Below are positions 44,353 through 51,825 of a DNA stretch of 64,000 bases, one piece after another (the stretch's first letter is position 1; each line of letters opens with the position of its first letter). A program made the translations under genes and the position numbers. Origin of the DNA: Devosia limi DSM 17137 (lineage in GTDB: Bacteria; Pseudomonadota; Alphaproteobacteria; Rhizobiales; Devosiaceae); NCBI RefSeq assembly GCF_900128975.1, contig NZ_FQVC01000001.1, positions 248,001 through 312,000 of the forward strand, in the 5' to 3' direction. The notes beneath the pieces are model-generated. The model saw only the letters and a program-made list of their open reading frames with translations, was not told the origin of the DNA and made no database searches.

Positions 44353-44766
44353 TCAGATCACCGCAAAAACCATCTCCCCGGCACTCTCCAGCGCCAGCTC
44401 GAACGTCACTTCTCCGGCGTGATCCGCCGAAAACTCCAGCGCCACGATCTGAAACGGCCCAGTCACGCTGCCGAAATCGGGAATGATCAGCTGCCAGTTG
44501 CGGATGGTCCCGCCAAAGAACAGCCCCCGGATCACCGCATCCGACGCCCCATCCTTGAAGATGCCCGAGCCCGAAACCGAGGCCCGCTTGATCCCGCCGC
44601 CCGCCAGCAATTCACGCCAGCGTCCCGCGCTCTCCTGGTCGGTCGTATCGACACTCGAGGCATTGAACGCCAGCGAGCGCGTCCGCAGCCCCGCCACCGT
44701 CAGGAAGCTCCCGGCCCCCGTCTGGTCGAGCTTCAGCAACATGTCCTTGCCACTCTGGGCTGCCAT
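44353..44766 (-). CDS. GTA major tail tube protein, g9-like
   Basis: The 137-residue protein (MAAQSGKDMLLKLDQTGAGS..) fits the phage major tail tube family TIGR02126. It has a predominantly beta sequence with VAGLRTRSLAFNASSVDTTDQESAGRW and a C-terminal LALESAGEMVFAVI. I use the ATG at 44764-44766, because the open frame upstream runs into the composite repeat at 44.8-44.9 kb. It forms the rings of the tail tube. Confidence 0.92.
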   Translation of the reverse strand: MAAQSGKDMLLKLDQTGAGSFLTVAGLRTRSLAFNASSVDTTDQESAGRWRELLAGGGIKRASVSGSGIFKDGASDAVIRGLFFGGTIRNWQLIIPDFGSVTGPFQIVALEFSADHAGEVTFELALESAGEMVFAVI

Positions 44767-44810
44767 GATCTTTTCCTTTGCAAGTAATTCGGCGCGACAT
44801 TTGCCGTACC

Positions 44811-44903
44811 CACCGCGCTGCCCACGGACTTGATCCGTGGGCCTCTCCCAGCCCGGCACGCGCGACAAGAGACCCGCGGATCAAGTCCGCGGGCAGCGCG
44901 GTG
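44811..44903 (+). repeat. Composite palindromic element, family B, copy 2
   Basis: The 93 bp element begins CACCGCGCTGCCCACGGACT and ends with the inverted counterpart GTCCGCGGGCAGCGCGGTG, so about 31 bp at each end are inverted repeats. Each end also contains its own small palindrome (CCACGGACTTGATCCGTGG and CCGCGGATCAAGTCCGCGG). The centre CCCGGCACGCGCGACAAGAG is asymmetric and conserved in other copies. It lies in the g8-g9 gap of the GTA cluster. Confidence 0.85.
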
Positions 44904-44923
44904 ATTGGTAGTGGATATGCCAG

Positions 44924-45328
44924 CTAGCCCGGCTCGCTCAAAAAACGCAGCACCAGCACCGCCTTGGCCTGCCCGGTCTTGCCGTCGATGCCGGTTTCCA
45001 CGCGCACCACATTGGCATGGGTCACCGCCAGCCCGCCGCCGCTCAACGCCGCCGACACCGCGACTGTCGTCACCCGCTCGGCAATCGCCAACACCGCCTT
45101 GCGGCTGGCGTCCCGGTGCCAGAAGTGCAGCACCAGGCGATGCTCGAATCCGGGCGCCAGATCGCCATCGCGGGGCCGCAGATCATGCCGGTCGATCACA
45201 CCATAAGGCGCCTGGTGCCCCTTGGGCATGGCGTCGAAAATCGCATTGGTGCCGATCAGCGTCACCAGGTCAGGATCGGCATTGAGCGCGCCCAGCAGCG
45301 CCCCTTGCAGCGTCACGATCGGATGCAT
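44924..45328 (-). CDS. GTA tail terminator/completion protein, g8-like (DUF3168)
   Basis: The 134-residue protein starts MHPIVTLQGALLGALNADPD and contains GVIDRHDLRPRDGDLAPGFEHRLV and VVRVETGIDGKTGQAKAVLVLRFL, as in the DUF3168 family. It is expected to cap the tail tube at the head-tail junction. It is the last gene before the g8-g9 repeat gap and follows g7 by 3 nt. The ATG is at 45326-45328. Confidence 0.92.
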   Translation of the reverse strand: MHPIVTLQGALLGALNADPDLVTLIGTNAIFDAMPKGHQAPYGVIDRHDLRPRDGDLAPGFEHRLVLHFWHRDASRKAVLAIAERVTTVAVSAALSGGGLAVTHANVVRVETGIDGKTGQAKAVLVLRFLSEPG

Positions 45329-45331
45329 GGC

Positions 45332-45673
45332 CTACCCCGTAATACTGGTTTCGCTGCAAACGCAGCTCAGATAGGCCCGCCGCCCATTGAGATCGGCGGC
45401 GCTCACGACGTCGAGATTGCGCCCGCGATAGACGATGCGATCGCCCGGTCCGACATCCCGCCGGAACCGCAGCACCACGGCATGCGAAATCGCCACCGCG
45501 CGCCCATCGGCACTCTCGCCCTGCCGCCCGCTCAGGCTGCGCACCCGCGCCCACACATTCGCCATCGGCACATAAAGCGCGCTGTGCCCGCCCTCGTCTT
45601 CAGCCAGCATTTCGCGCCGCCGCAACTGCACCCGGTCGGTCAAACTGCCCAGCGACGGCGCCCGCTCGCTCAT
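45332..45673 (-). CDS. GTA head-tail adaptor (stopper), g7-like
   Basis: The 113-residue protein is in the head-tail joining family (TIGR01563). It has a short beta-barrel plan: LTDRVQLRRREML, then VWARVRSLSGRQGESADGRAVAISHAVVLRFRRD, then GDRIVYRGRNLDVVSA. It should close the portal channel below g6. It overlaps g6 by 4 nt and precedes g8 by 3 nt. The ATG is at 45671-45673. Confidence 0.92.
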   Translation of the reverse strand: MSERAPSLGSLTDRVQLRRREMLAEDEGGHSALYVPMANVWARVRSLSGRQGESADGRAVAISHAVVLRFRRDVGPGDRIVYRGRNLDVVSAADLNGRRAYLSCVCSETSITG

Positions 45674-46236
45674 AGCCGCACCCGATTATGGCCCGCCACC
45701 AGCCGGTCGAACCCCGACGGCACCACCGCCCCCGAACCGGCGATAATCACCGCGTCACGATGCTCGAACCAATAGCCAACCAGCACCAGCAGCGCCTGGC
45801 GGATATCGGCCGGCACATCGCCCGGTTCGGTGCCGAACCCGGCGACATATTCGACCTCGATGCCCTGCCGCTCCCGCAGCGCCGGCATCCCGGCCACATT
45901 GATCGGCAAGAGCAGCCGGTCCGGCTCGCCCCAGAACTGAGCCAGCCCAACCACGTGCTCATTGCCATCGGCGTCAAACGCCTTGATCCCGGTGAGGCTG
46001 ATAAACGGGCTGACCGGCAGCCGCACTGTCCGGTTTTCCGGCCAGGCATCGAGCACCACGCGCCAGCTCTGCGCCAGCAGCGCCTTGCCCGTCACCCCCT
46101 CGATATGCAGCCGCGCCGCCGCGATCAGCGTCGTGATCAGGCCATCCTCGGCCGTGTCATCCACCTTGAGATACGCCTTGGCCTCGACAAGCGAAACCGG
46201 CTCCTCCGCGGGCCCCGCGAGAAGATAGGAAGTCAT
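45670..46236 (-). CDS. GTA head-tail connector, g6-like
   Basis: The 188-residue protein begins MTSYLLAGPAEEPVSLVEAK, with VSLVEAKAYLKVDDTAEDGLITTLIAAARLHIE typical of phage gp6/phiE125 gp8 connectors (TIGR02215). The helical N-half forms a ring under the portal. The ATG at 46234-46236 is chosen over an upstream frame that runs into repeats. It is separated from the capsid gene by the 340 bp repeat region. Confidence 0.92.
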   Translation of the reverse strand: MTSYLLAGPAEEPVSLVEAKAYLKVDDTAEDGLITTLIAAARLHIEGVTGKALLAQSWRVVLDAWPENRTVRLPVSPFISLTGIKAFDADGNEHVVGLAQFWGEPDRLLLPINVAGMPALRERQGIEVEYVAGFGTEPGDVPADIRQALLVLVGYWFEHRDAVIIAGSGAVVPSGFDRLVAGHNRVRL

Positions 46237-46320
46237 CTGTTTTGCCTTTTTGTTTGGATGGCCGGCGTCGTCGCCCGCGCCGCGCCCAGCTCTTAATTGC
46301 GCGACCAGCCCGTCAGTCAT

Positions 46321-46435
46321 CTCCCTCCCCCTTGAGGGGAGGGATCAAGGGTGGGGGTGCTGCGCCCATCACGAGTCCCGTGCTGATTGAATCCTCAGCA
46401 CCCCCACCCCAACCCCTCCCCTCAAGGGGGAGGGG
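46321..46435. repeat. Facing pair of family A repeats after the capsid gene
   Basis: Copy 1 (46321-46363, CTCCCTCCCCCTTGAGGGGA) and copy 2 (46396-46435, CAACCCCTCCCCTCAAGGGG) face each other with about 30 bp between. This is the same arrangement as the pair at 43130-43260. Confidence 0.75.
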
Positions 46436-46497
46436 CCAACATCGCGCCAGACGCGCCAATGGTGGCTCAGTCGAGCAGTCATGCCACCCCACGCCCC

Positions 46498-46527
46498 GTC
46501 ACCACCCGGCTCGTCCGGGTGGTCCAC
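46498..46527. repeat. Family D palindrome
   Basis: GTCACCACCCGGCTCGTCCG, with the mirrored GGGTGGTC arm, pairs as a hairpin. The sequence matches the copy at 20505-20530 in the opposite orientation. Confidence 0.7.
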
Positions 46528-46576
46528 CTTTCAGCGTGCGAATGTTGAGAAACCTCAACCAGGCACCGCTGCCGCC

Positions 46577-47797
46577 TCAGCTCACCGCGAACTTCAACAG
46601 CTTGATCGCATCGAAATCCGCGATCCCGCCACCAACGCGCTTGGTCGTGTAGAACAGCACATAGGGCTTGGAGCTGAACGGGTCGCGCAGCACGCTCACC
46701 CCCTGGCGATCGACGATCAGATAGCCGCGCTTGAAATCGCCGAACGCCACCGACAGCGAGTTCGCCCCGATACTGGGCATATCCTCGGCCTCGACGAGAT
46801 CGAACCCCATGAAGCGGGCGCGGCCATCGGCGCTCAGGGCCGGCTGCCACAGGTAATTGCCGTCGGAATCCTTGAGCTTGCGCAGCGAGCCCTGGGTCTT
46901 GCGGTTCATCACCCAATTGGCGTTCTGGCGATAGCCGGCCTTGAGCGCATAGACGAGGTCGATCAGCACGTCGCTGGCATTGCTGGTCGGCAGCGCGCCG
47001 GCCGCGCCGGTCGCCACATAGCCCAGATTGCCCCAGCTCCAGCTGGCTTCCGCCACCGTCGTCGAAGCCAGGAAACCCTTGGGCTTGTTGACGCCGTCGC
47101 CGTTGACAAAGGCCGTGGTTTCCTGCGCCGCAAAGGCCGCATTGACCTCGTCGGCAATCCACTGGCCCACATCCACCGCGGCATCGTCGAGAAAGGCCGA
47201 GGTGGCCGCCGGCATGGCATAGAGTTCCATGGTCGGATAGCTGAGTTCGGCCAGCGTCTGGCTATTGGTAACGGGGCGCGCCGCCGTCTCCCCCACCCAG
47301 CCCACGGCCGGGCCGGTCAGCGAGATCGGGCGCTTGTAGACGGCGCTCGACACCTGGCGCACCCCGGCAATGGCGCGGATCGGCGAGACCGCCGTCAGCA
47401 GCCGGGTGATTTCGCTCTCGGTCTCGGCCGGGACGACAAAGCCGCCATCGGCATTGACGCCGATCGACAGTGCCTTTTCCTCACCGCGCTTCACATAGGC
47501 CGAAAAGGCATCCTTGTATTCGTCATACTGCTGGCCGGCCTTGCTGTCGAGCAGCGGGCGGGCGCGGTCGGCCAAGGCGCGGTCCATGGCCGATTTCTGG
47601 CCATCCAGCGCCTGGTTGATGCGGTCCAGCTTGCCCTCGAGCAGGCCGTCGGCGCTGCCGCGCTTTTCGATCTCCTTGAGGCGCTGGTCATTGGTGCGCT
47701 TGAACTCCTCAAACGCGCTGGAAAACGCGTTGAACATGCCAGCGACATCGCCGCCGGTGCCTGCCTTGATTTCAAAACTGTCGTCGGTCCGGTCCAT
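46577..47797 (-). CDS. GTA major capsid protein, g5-like (HK97 fold)
   Basis: The 406-residue protein has a coiled-coil N-terminal scaffold region (about 1-105, with EFKRTNDQRLKEIEKRG) and an HK97-type capsid domain from about residue 110. The expected cleavage site for the prohead protease lies near residues 105-110, before SIGVNADGGFVVP. Conserved blocks GWVGETAARPVT, FLDDAAVDVGQWIADEV and GDFKRGYLIVDRQG fit the family. It is the most abundant GTA structural protein. A GAAGGA ribosome site lies upstream of the ATG at 47795-47797. It is followed by a repeat-filled gap before g6. Confidence 0.95.
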   Translation of the reverse strand: MDRTDDSFEIKAGTGGDVAGMFNAFSSAFEEFKRTNDQRLKEIEKRGSADGLLEGKLDRINQALDGQKSAMDRALADRARPLLDSKAGQQYDEYKDAFSAYVKRGEEKALSIGVNADGGFVVPAETESEITRLLTAVSPIRAIAGVRQVSSAVYKRPISLTGPAVGWVGETAARPVTNSQTLAELSYPTMELYAMPAATSAFLDDAAVDVGQWIADEVNAAFAAQETTAFVNGDGVNKPKGFLASTTVAEASWSWGNLGYVATGAAGALPTSNASDVLIDLVYALKAGYRQNANWVMNRKTQGSLRKLKDSDGNYLWQPALSADGRARFMGFDLVEAEDMPSIGANSLSVAFGDFKRGYLIVDRQGVSVLRDPFSSKPYVLFYTTKRVGGGIADFDAIKLLKFAVS

Positions 47798-47807
47798 GGA
47801 AAATCCT

Positions 47808-48287
47808 TCAGGAGTTGCGGATGGCTGAAATCGCCGCCGCGATTGCGGCGCCGGTCGAATGGTTGGCGGAGGCGGCGATGCGCGCGTCCTCCATCATTGG
47901 AAAGGTCACGATGGACACCTCGAACAGGTCGAGCTGCCAGAGCTTGCGGCTGCCGGCTTCGCGCGTCGCCCTGACGGTGCGAAAGCCGATGGAGAGCCCA
48001 TCGATGGCCCGGTTTTCGATCAGGGTGCGCAGTGCGTCGGCCCGCGGCACCCCGGGCAACAATCGCCCGGCGACAAACAGGCCCTGCCCGTCCTCGCCAA
48101 TGGCTTCCCAGATGCCCACCGGCTCCTTGGGATCGTGCTGAAACAGCATGCGGATGCGGTCGCGGCGCTTGGCCAGGCTCCTGGCAAAGGCGCCCGGCAT
48201 GACGATATCGCCCCCGCTGTCGAGCCGGTTGAACAGGCTCGCATAGCCGGAAAAGCGGCCATCGGCATCAATCGGGATCGCCCCCAT
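47808..48287 (-). CDS. GTA prohead protease, g4-like (HK97 family)
   Basis: The 159-residue protease has the herpesvirus assemblin-like fold of HK97 gp4. MGAIPIDADGRFSGYASLFNR, then FQHDPKEPVGIW (with the active-site His) and LDLFEVSIVTFPM (with the active-site Ser) match the family. It cuts off the N-terminus of the capsid protein and itself during maturation. The ATG at 48285-48287 shares one base with the stop of a 42-residue gene (TGATG), so translation is coupled to it. An in-frame start far upstream would overlap that gene and is less likely. Confidence 0.9.
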   Translation of the reverse strand: MGAIPIDADGRFSGYASLFNRLDSGGDIVMPGAFARSLAKRRDRIRMLFQHDPKEPVGIWEAIGEDGQGLFVAGRLLPGVPRADALRTLIENRAIDGLSIGFRTVRATREAGSRKLWQLDLFEVSIVTFPMMEDARIAASANHSTGAAIAAAISAIRNS

Positions 48288-48415
48288 CAGCGTTTGCCGC
48301 CCGGCTTGCCCGCCGGCTTGACGCTCGCCTTGCCATTGGCCAGCGTCCCGGCAATGTTCCAGGCAAATTGCCGGAAAGTCTGCTGCGCATTGTCCCGGCT
48401 CTGCTTGTTGGCCAT
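48287..48415 (-). CDS. Tiny coupled protein upstream of the GTA protease, unknown
   Basis: This 42-residue basic protein begins MANKQSRDNAQQTFRQFAWN and ends in the Lys/Gly-rich tail KPAGKPGGKR. A strong AAGGGAG ribosome site (48424-48430) lies 8 nt before the ATG at 48413-48415. Its stop overlaps the protease start as TGATG. The arrangement and ribosome site argue for a real gene despite its size. Its lysine-rich tail and position suggest a role in head assembly or DNA packaging; this is speculative. Confidence 0.6.
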   Translation of the reverse strand: MANKQSRDNAQQTFRQFAWNIAGTLANGKASVKPAGKPGGKR

Positions 48416-48418
48416 GGG

Positions 48419-48607
48419 TCAATCTCCCTTCTTGAACAGGTTGTTGAGCGCGGCGATTTCATGGACGAAGTCGTTGAAGCGCTGGTTGGCCATCGCCAGC
48501 TCGCGCAGGCTCCACACCAGCAGCCCACTCGCCCCGCTCGCCCACAAAAACAGCGCCAGATGCGCCAGATCACCCCGCTCGATGACGGTTTTGGTCAGCT
48601 CGTCCAT
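48419..48607 (-). CDS. Small GTA head-region membrane protein, g3.5-position
   Basis: The 62-residue protein (start MDELTKTVIERGDLAHLALF) has one strong membrane segment (AHLALFLWASGASGLLVWSL) followed by an amphipathic helix and the C-terminus NNLFKKGD. It occupies the place of the Rhodobacter GTA g3.5 gene between portal and protease, but I cannot show that it is homologous. The ATG is at 48605-48607; an alternative is 5 codons upstream. It is followed after 3 nt by the 42-residue gene. A holin or envelope-anchoring function is possible. Confidence 0.6.
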   Translation of the reverse strand: MDELTKTVIERGDLAHLALFLWASGASGLLVWSLRELAMANQRFNDFVHEIAALNNLFKKGD

Positions 48608-48650
48608 GTTGAAAATCTCCACTGGCCGGCGGTTCGCCTGTCCGCGTCGC

Positions 48651-49805
48651 CTAGATCCCCAGCATCGCCCGCTTCTCGGCGTCGCTCAGAAATCCGGCAT
48701 TGCTCACCCGTTCCCACAGCGCTGCGCGGTCCTCGGCCAGGGCTTCGACCGCATCGAAGTCCGGCACGATCACCGCGCCGCCAAAGGCCGGCGACAGCCA
48801 ATTGCTCAAATCATCGGCGACGCGCCGCACCAGCGGGATCAGCGTCTGCCGCCAGAGCGCGCGATTGGCCTCGGCCATATTGGCATAGGTATTGTCGCCG
48901 GGAATGCCGAGCAGCATGGGCGGCACACCAAAGGCCAGCGCGATATCGCGCGCCGCGGCATGCTTGGCCTCGATGAAATCCATGTCGCGCGGGCTGAGCG
49001 CAATGGTCTTCCAGTCGAGCCCGCCCTCCAGCACCATCGGCCGCCCCGCATTGGCTGCCCCGGCAAAGCCCTGTTCCAGCTCGATTTTCAGCCGCTCGAA
49101 CTGCTCGGCGGTCAGATTGCCGCCGCCCATGGAATAGACCAGCGCCCCCGATGGCCGCGCCGCATTGTCGAGCAGCGCCTTGTTCCATTCCCCGGCGGCA
49201 TTGTGGATGTCGAGGCTGGTCTGCGCTGCCTCCAGCGGCCCCATGCCATAGTGATCGTCGAGCGGATGAAACAGCGCCATATGCAGCACGCCGGGAAGCG
49301 CCCCGCCATCCTGGCGAAGACGCTGCGTCTGCCCGCCGGCGCTATAATCATAGGCAATCGGCCAGCCATCGGCGCCCGCCACCACCTTCATCCGGTCCGG
49401 CCGCAGACAGAACAGCGCCTTGACCTCGCCCTCGACCAGCCCCGCCTGCAGATAGGCGTTGCCCGCCGTCTGCAGATAGGCATAGACCGCCTCGAGCATT
49501 TCCCCGCCCGATTGGCGCCCATTGGGCCGCCCCAGCAGCGCCGCCAGCGGATGCTCATCCACCCGCCTGCCATGGTCCACCACCGTCAACGGCACCCGAT
49601 TGGCCGCCTCGGCAATCAGGCGCACGCATCGATACACCACCGGGTTCCTGGCAAAGCCCTGATTGACCAGGCTGGCAAAGCCGCGATGGCTCCAGTTCGG
49701 CGCTCCCAGCTGGCTGAGGCTGAGCACACTGTGCCCGGCAAAGTCCTTCTTTTCCGCAGGCGTGTTTATCTGCCCACCCAGGAGGCGGCTGACCCAATTC
49801 GGCAT
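48651..49805 (-). CDS. GTA portal protein, g3-like (HK97 family)
   Basis: The 384-residue portal protein (TIGR01537) has NPVVYRCVRLIAEAANRVPL, a helical wing and PPMLLGIPGDNTYANMAEANRALWRQTLIP, the phrase that is most diagnostic for HK97-type portals. It forms the dodecameric ring for DNA packaging and tail attachment. It begins with ATG at 49803-49805 and lies 129 bp after the terminase, with a family A repeat in the gap. Confidence 0.95.
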   Translation of the reverse strand: MPNWVSRLLGGQINTPAEKKDFAGHSVLSLSQLGAPNWSHRGFASLVNQGFARNPVVYRCVRLIAEAANRVPLTVVDHGRRVDEHPLAALLGRPNGRQSGGEMLEAVYAYLQTAGNAYLQAGLVEGEVKALFCLRPDRMKVVAGADGWPIAYDYSAGGQTQRLRQDGGALPGVLHMALFHPLDDHYGMGPLEAAQTSLDIHNAAGEWNKALLDNAARPSGALVYSMGGGNLTAEQFERLKIELEQGFAGAANAGRPMVLEGGLDWKTIALSPRDMDFIEAKHAAARDIALAFGVPPMLLGIPGDNTYANMAEANRALWRQTLIPLVRRVADDLSNWLSPAFGGAVIVPDFDAVEALAEDRAALWERVSNAGFLSDAEKRAMLGI

Positions 49806-49849
49806 GTTTCCTGATCCCTATCCCCTACGCACCGCGCCATCAGTCGACC

Positions 49850-49889
49850 GCCCTCCCCCTTGAGGGGAGGGTCGGGGTGGGGGTGCTGC
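49850..49889. repeat. Family A repeat in the portal-terminase gap
   Basis: The core CCCTCCCCCTTGAGGGGAGG is followed by GTCGGGGTGGGGGTGCTGC. It is in the same orientation as the copy at 43220. It may act as a processing or attenuation hairpin in the GTA transcript. Confidence 0.75.
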
Positions 49890-49934
49890 AACATCCACTG
49901 GCGGGGTGCTCAGATTGTCCGTGTCGACAAGCCC

Positions 49935-51221
49935 CTAAATCCCCCGCACCCGTGGCGTACCCTCCGACAGCAGCAATTCCGTCAGCGCCCACACCAGCGC
50001 ATCCACGCGGTCCGGCGAATGCCCACCGCTCCTGCCATCGCTGCCAAAGCCGCACATTTCGTCCTCCAGGGCACCCAGCCCCGCCACATGGCGCACCAGT
50101 CCGCGCCCATAGAGCGCCGCCACGGGTTCGGCCCGCAGCCACTTACCCCGGCTGGCCCGCACCGGGCGCACCGGCACGGTCGCGTCCACCTGCGCAATCA
50201 CCGATTGCACGAGATCGCCGCCCTGGTTGACCTCGACCACGATGGCGTCGGCCTGGTGCGCATGAAACGCCGCCACGGCCCGCTTTGCCCAGCCCAGCGG
50301 ACTGGCCGGTTTCAGCGTCCGGTCTTCCAGCACCACTGCGCCATCACCCACCCGGCCCGCCACGATGATGCCGCAGGCGTCGGACTTTTCCGTCCCCGTC
50401 ACCGGCGGATCCACCGCCACGACAATGCGCTGCGGTGCCTCCGGTCCCGCCGGTAAAAACATCGTCCGCTGCCACAAGGCATCGGGCAGATCCTCGATCA
50501 TTTCGCCGTCCAGCTCCTGCCGCCCCAGCACCGATCCGGCATAGCGCCCGACCACGGTTTCGAGGAATCCCGGCGCCAGATGCATGGCATTCTTGGCCGT
50601 CTTCATCCGCGTCACCGCGGTCAGCGGATCGGCGAGCAGGCGTTTGAGCAGACGCGTCGGCTTGGGCGTCGTCGTCGCCAGCTGGCGCGGCCGATCCCCC
50701 AGCCGCAGCGCGAATTGCAACATGTCCCACGCCGCCTCCGCGTCCGGCCATTTCGCCACCTCGTCGCACCACGCCGCCGCAAATTGCGGTCCCCGAAACC
50801 GGTCGGGATCGGAGGCCGACAGCACGATCCCCTCCACCCCATTGGGCCAGATCAGGGTCGTGCCCTTGAGCACGGGCCGATCGTCGTCAGGATGCACATT
50901 GAACAACCCGCTTTCGCCGCGGATCATCACCGCGATGGCTTCGGTCATGGTCTCGCCGACCAGTGCAATCGGCGAAACCCGCTCGGCGGCCAGCGAGCGC
51001 ACCCATTCGGCGCCGGCCCTGGTCTTGCCCGCGCCCCGCCCGCCCATGAACAGCCAGGTGGTCCAGTCGCCCTCAGGCGGCAGCTGCGCCGCATGGGCCC
51101 AGCGTTTCCATTTGTAATATTCCGTTTCGACCTTTTCGTCGGACAGCGCCGCGACTTCGGCGCGGCTCTCAGCGCTGCTTGAACTGGTCAATGCGCTTGG
51201 CCAGCTTGTCGCGGAGGTCAC
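49935..51221 (-). CDS. GTA large terminase, g2-like
   Basis: The 428-residue protein has an ATPase with Walker A FMGGRGAGKTRAG (about 58-70) and Walker B FAAAWCDEVAKW, and a nuclease with the acidic patch IVVAVDPPVTG, VVEVNQGGDLV and SPDRVDALVWAL (PF03237 and Terminase_6C). It is the motor that packages random genomic DNA into GTA heads. I place the start at the GTG at 51219-51221, which overlaps g1 by 53 nt. A TTG about ten codons downstream is an alternative. Both overlaps suggest strong translational coupling to g1. Confidence 0.95.
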   Translation of the reverse strand: MTSATSWPSALTSSSSAESRAEVAALSDEKVETEYYKWKRWAHAAQLPPEGDWTTWLFMGGRGAGKTRAGAEWVRSLAAERVSPIALVGETMTEAIAVMIRGESGLFNVHPDDDRPVLKGTTLIWPNGVEGIVLSASDPDRFRGPQFAAAWCDEVAKWPDAEAAWDMLQFALRLGDRPRQLATTTPKPTRLLKRLLADPLTAVTRMKTAKNAMHLAPGFLETVVGRYAGSVLGRQELDGEMIEDLPDALWQRTMFLPAGPEAPQRIVVAVDPPVTGTEKSDACGIIVAGRVGDGAVVLEDRTLKPASPLGWAKRAVAAFHAHQADAIVVEVNQGGDLVQSVIAQVDATVPVRPVRASRGKWLRAEPVAALYGRGLVRHVAGLGALEDEMCGFGSDGRSGGHSPDRVDALVWALTELLLSEGTPRVRGI

Positions 51222-51594
51222 GCATGTCTTTCTTCTGTTTCGGTGGCGTAACGGTTTCCGTCGGCTGCATGTCGGTCAGGTTTTCGAGTGTCTTGACGAT
51301 GATGCTCAAAGCGCGTGCTTCCTTTTCGGTCTGTTGGTTGGGTTCCAGGCTTTCCAGCCACTGCACCTGGCGGTCCATTACCCGGTAGATGCGCGCCATC
51401 AGCAGTGATCGGCTGCTCGCATACTGGGCCGAGCGCGGCAGCCACAGATCCCGGCGCATCCGGTGCTCGAGCGAGCCCTTGGTCACGCCGAAGGTCGCGC
51501 AGATCGTGGCAATGGTGTCGGTGCCGTTTTCATAGGCGTCGCGAATCGTCGGCCAGTCCCGGGCCAGCCGCGCTGCCCGCAGGTCGTTTTTCAT
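51169..51594 (-). CDS. GTA small terminase-like protein, g1-like
   Basis: The 141-residue protein has an N-terminal helix-turn-helix (TDTIATICATFGVTKGSLEHRMRRD) and a long C-terminal helical part, with DLRDKLAKRIDQFKQR at the end. This matches the gp1 role in Rhodobacter GTA: a small terminase that recruits the motor and helps DNA selection. It starts the GTA cluster, with ATG at 51592-51594 and AAGGAG (51601-51606) 6 nt upstream. Upstream are palindromic repeats and the putative promoter. Confidence 0.9.
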   Translation of the reverse strand: MKNDLRAARLARDWPTIRDAYENGTDTIATICATFGVTKGSLEHRMRRDLWLPRSAQYASSRSLLMARIYRVMDRQVQWLESLEPNQQTEKEARALSIIVKTLENLTDMQPTETVTPPKQKKDMRDLRDKLAKRIDQFKQR

Positions 51595-51600
51595 CCAACT

Positions 51601-51606
51601 CTCCTT
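51601..51606 (-). promoter_or_regulatory. Ribosome-binding site of GTA g1
   Basis: AAGGAG lies 6 nt before the ATG of the first GTA gene. Several genes in the window lack such a strong site, so this one supports the chosen start. Confidence 0.75.
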
Positions 51607-51825
51607 GCGGAACGCGTTGCACCCGGCGCGACCTGTCGCACAGGCAGTCCATCGGGATAGGGCTTTGAGGCGAGCCGTGAAACGCCTGCCACCGCCGCTC
51701 GCTGCGATCCCGACCCAATTTCTCGACTATGCCAGAACTCTACCAGACCAGCGTCACGCGGGGATTAGAAGGATAGGTTGTTGGATTGCGGAATGGGTTC
51801 AATGGCTTAGGAAAACTACGCCCAC

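Larger units (their letters stand above)
46237..46576. other. Non-coding gap in the GTA cluster between capsid and connector genes
   Basis: This 340 bp gap holds two facing family A repeats (46321-46435) and a family D palindrome (46498-46527) upstream of the connector gene. No coding frame with credible start is present. The capsid gene is thus separated from downstream structural genes by folded RNA-forming sequences, which could lower transcription of g6-g15 relative to the capsid or stabilise mRNA ends. Confidence 0.6.

Noticed and set aside
47808..48422. A longer start for the GTA protease, reaching 48422.
   Set aside because: The additional 45 residues have no family likeness and overlap a small gene with a strong ribosome site and TGATG coupling.
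36685..51594. The phage-like genes as an active prophage.
   Set aside because: There is no integrase, repressor, replication or attachment site in or near the cluster, and gene content and order are those of GTA g1-g15.
51530..51718. A 62-codon frame overlapping the start of GTA g1.
   Set aside because: It has no ribosome site, an Arg/Ser-rich product and lies in another frame over the g1 start.
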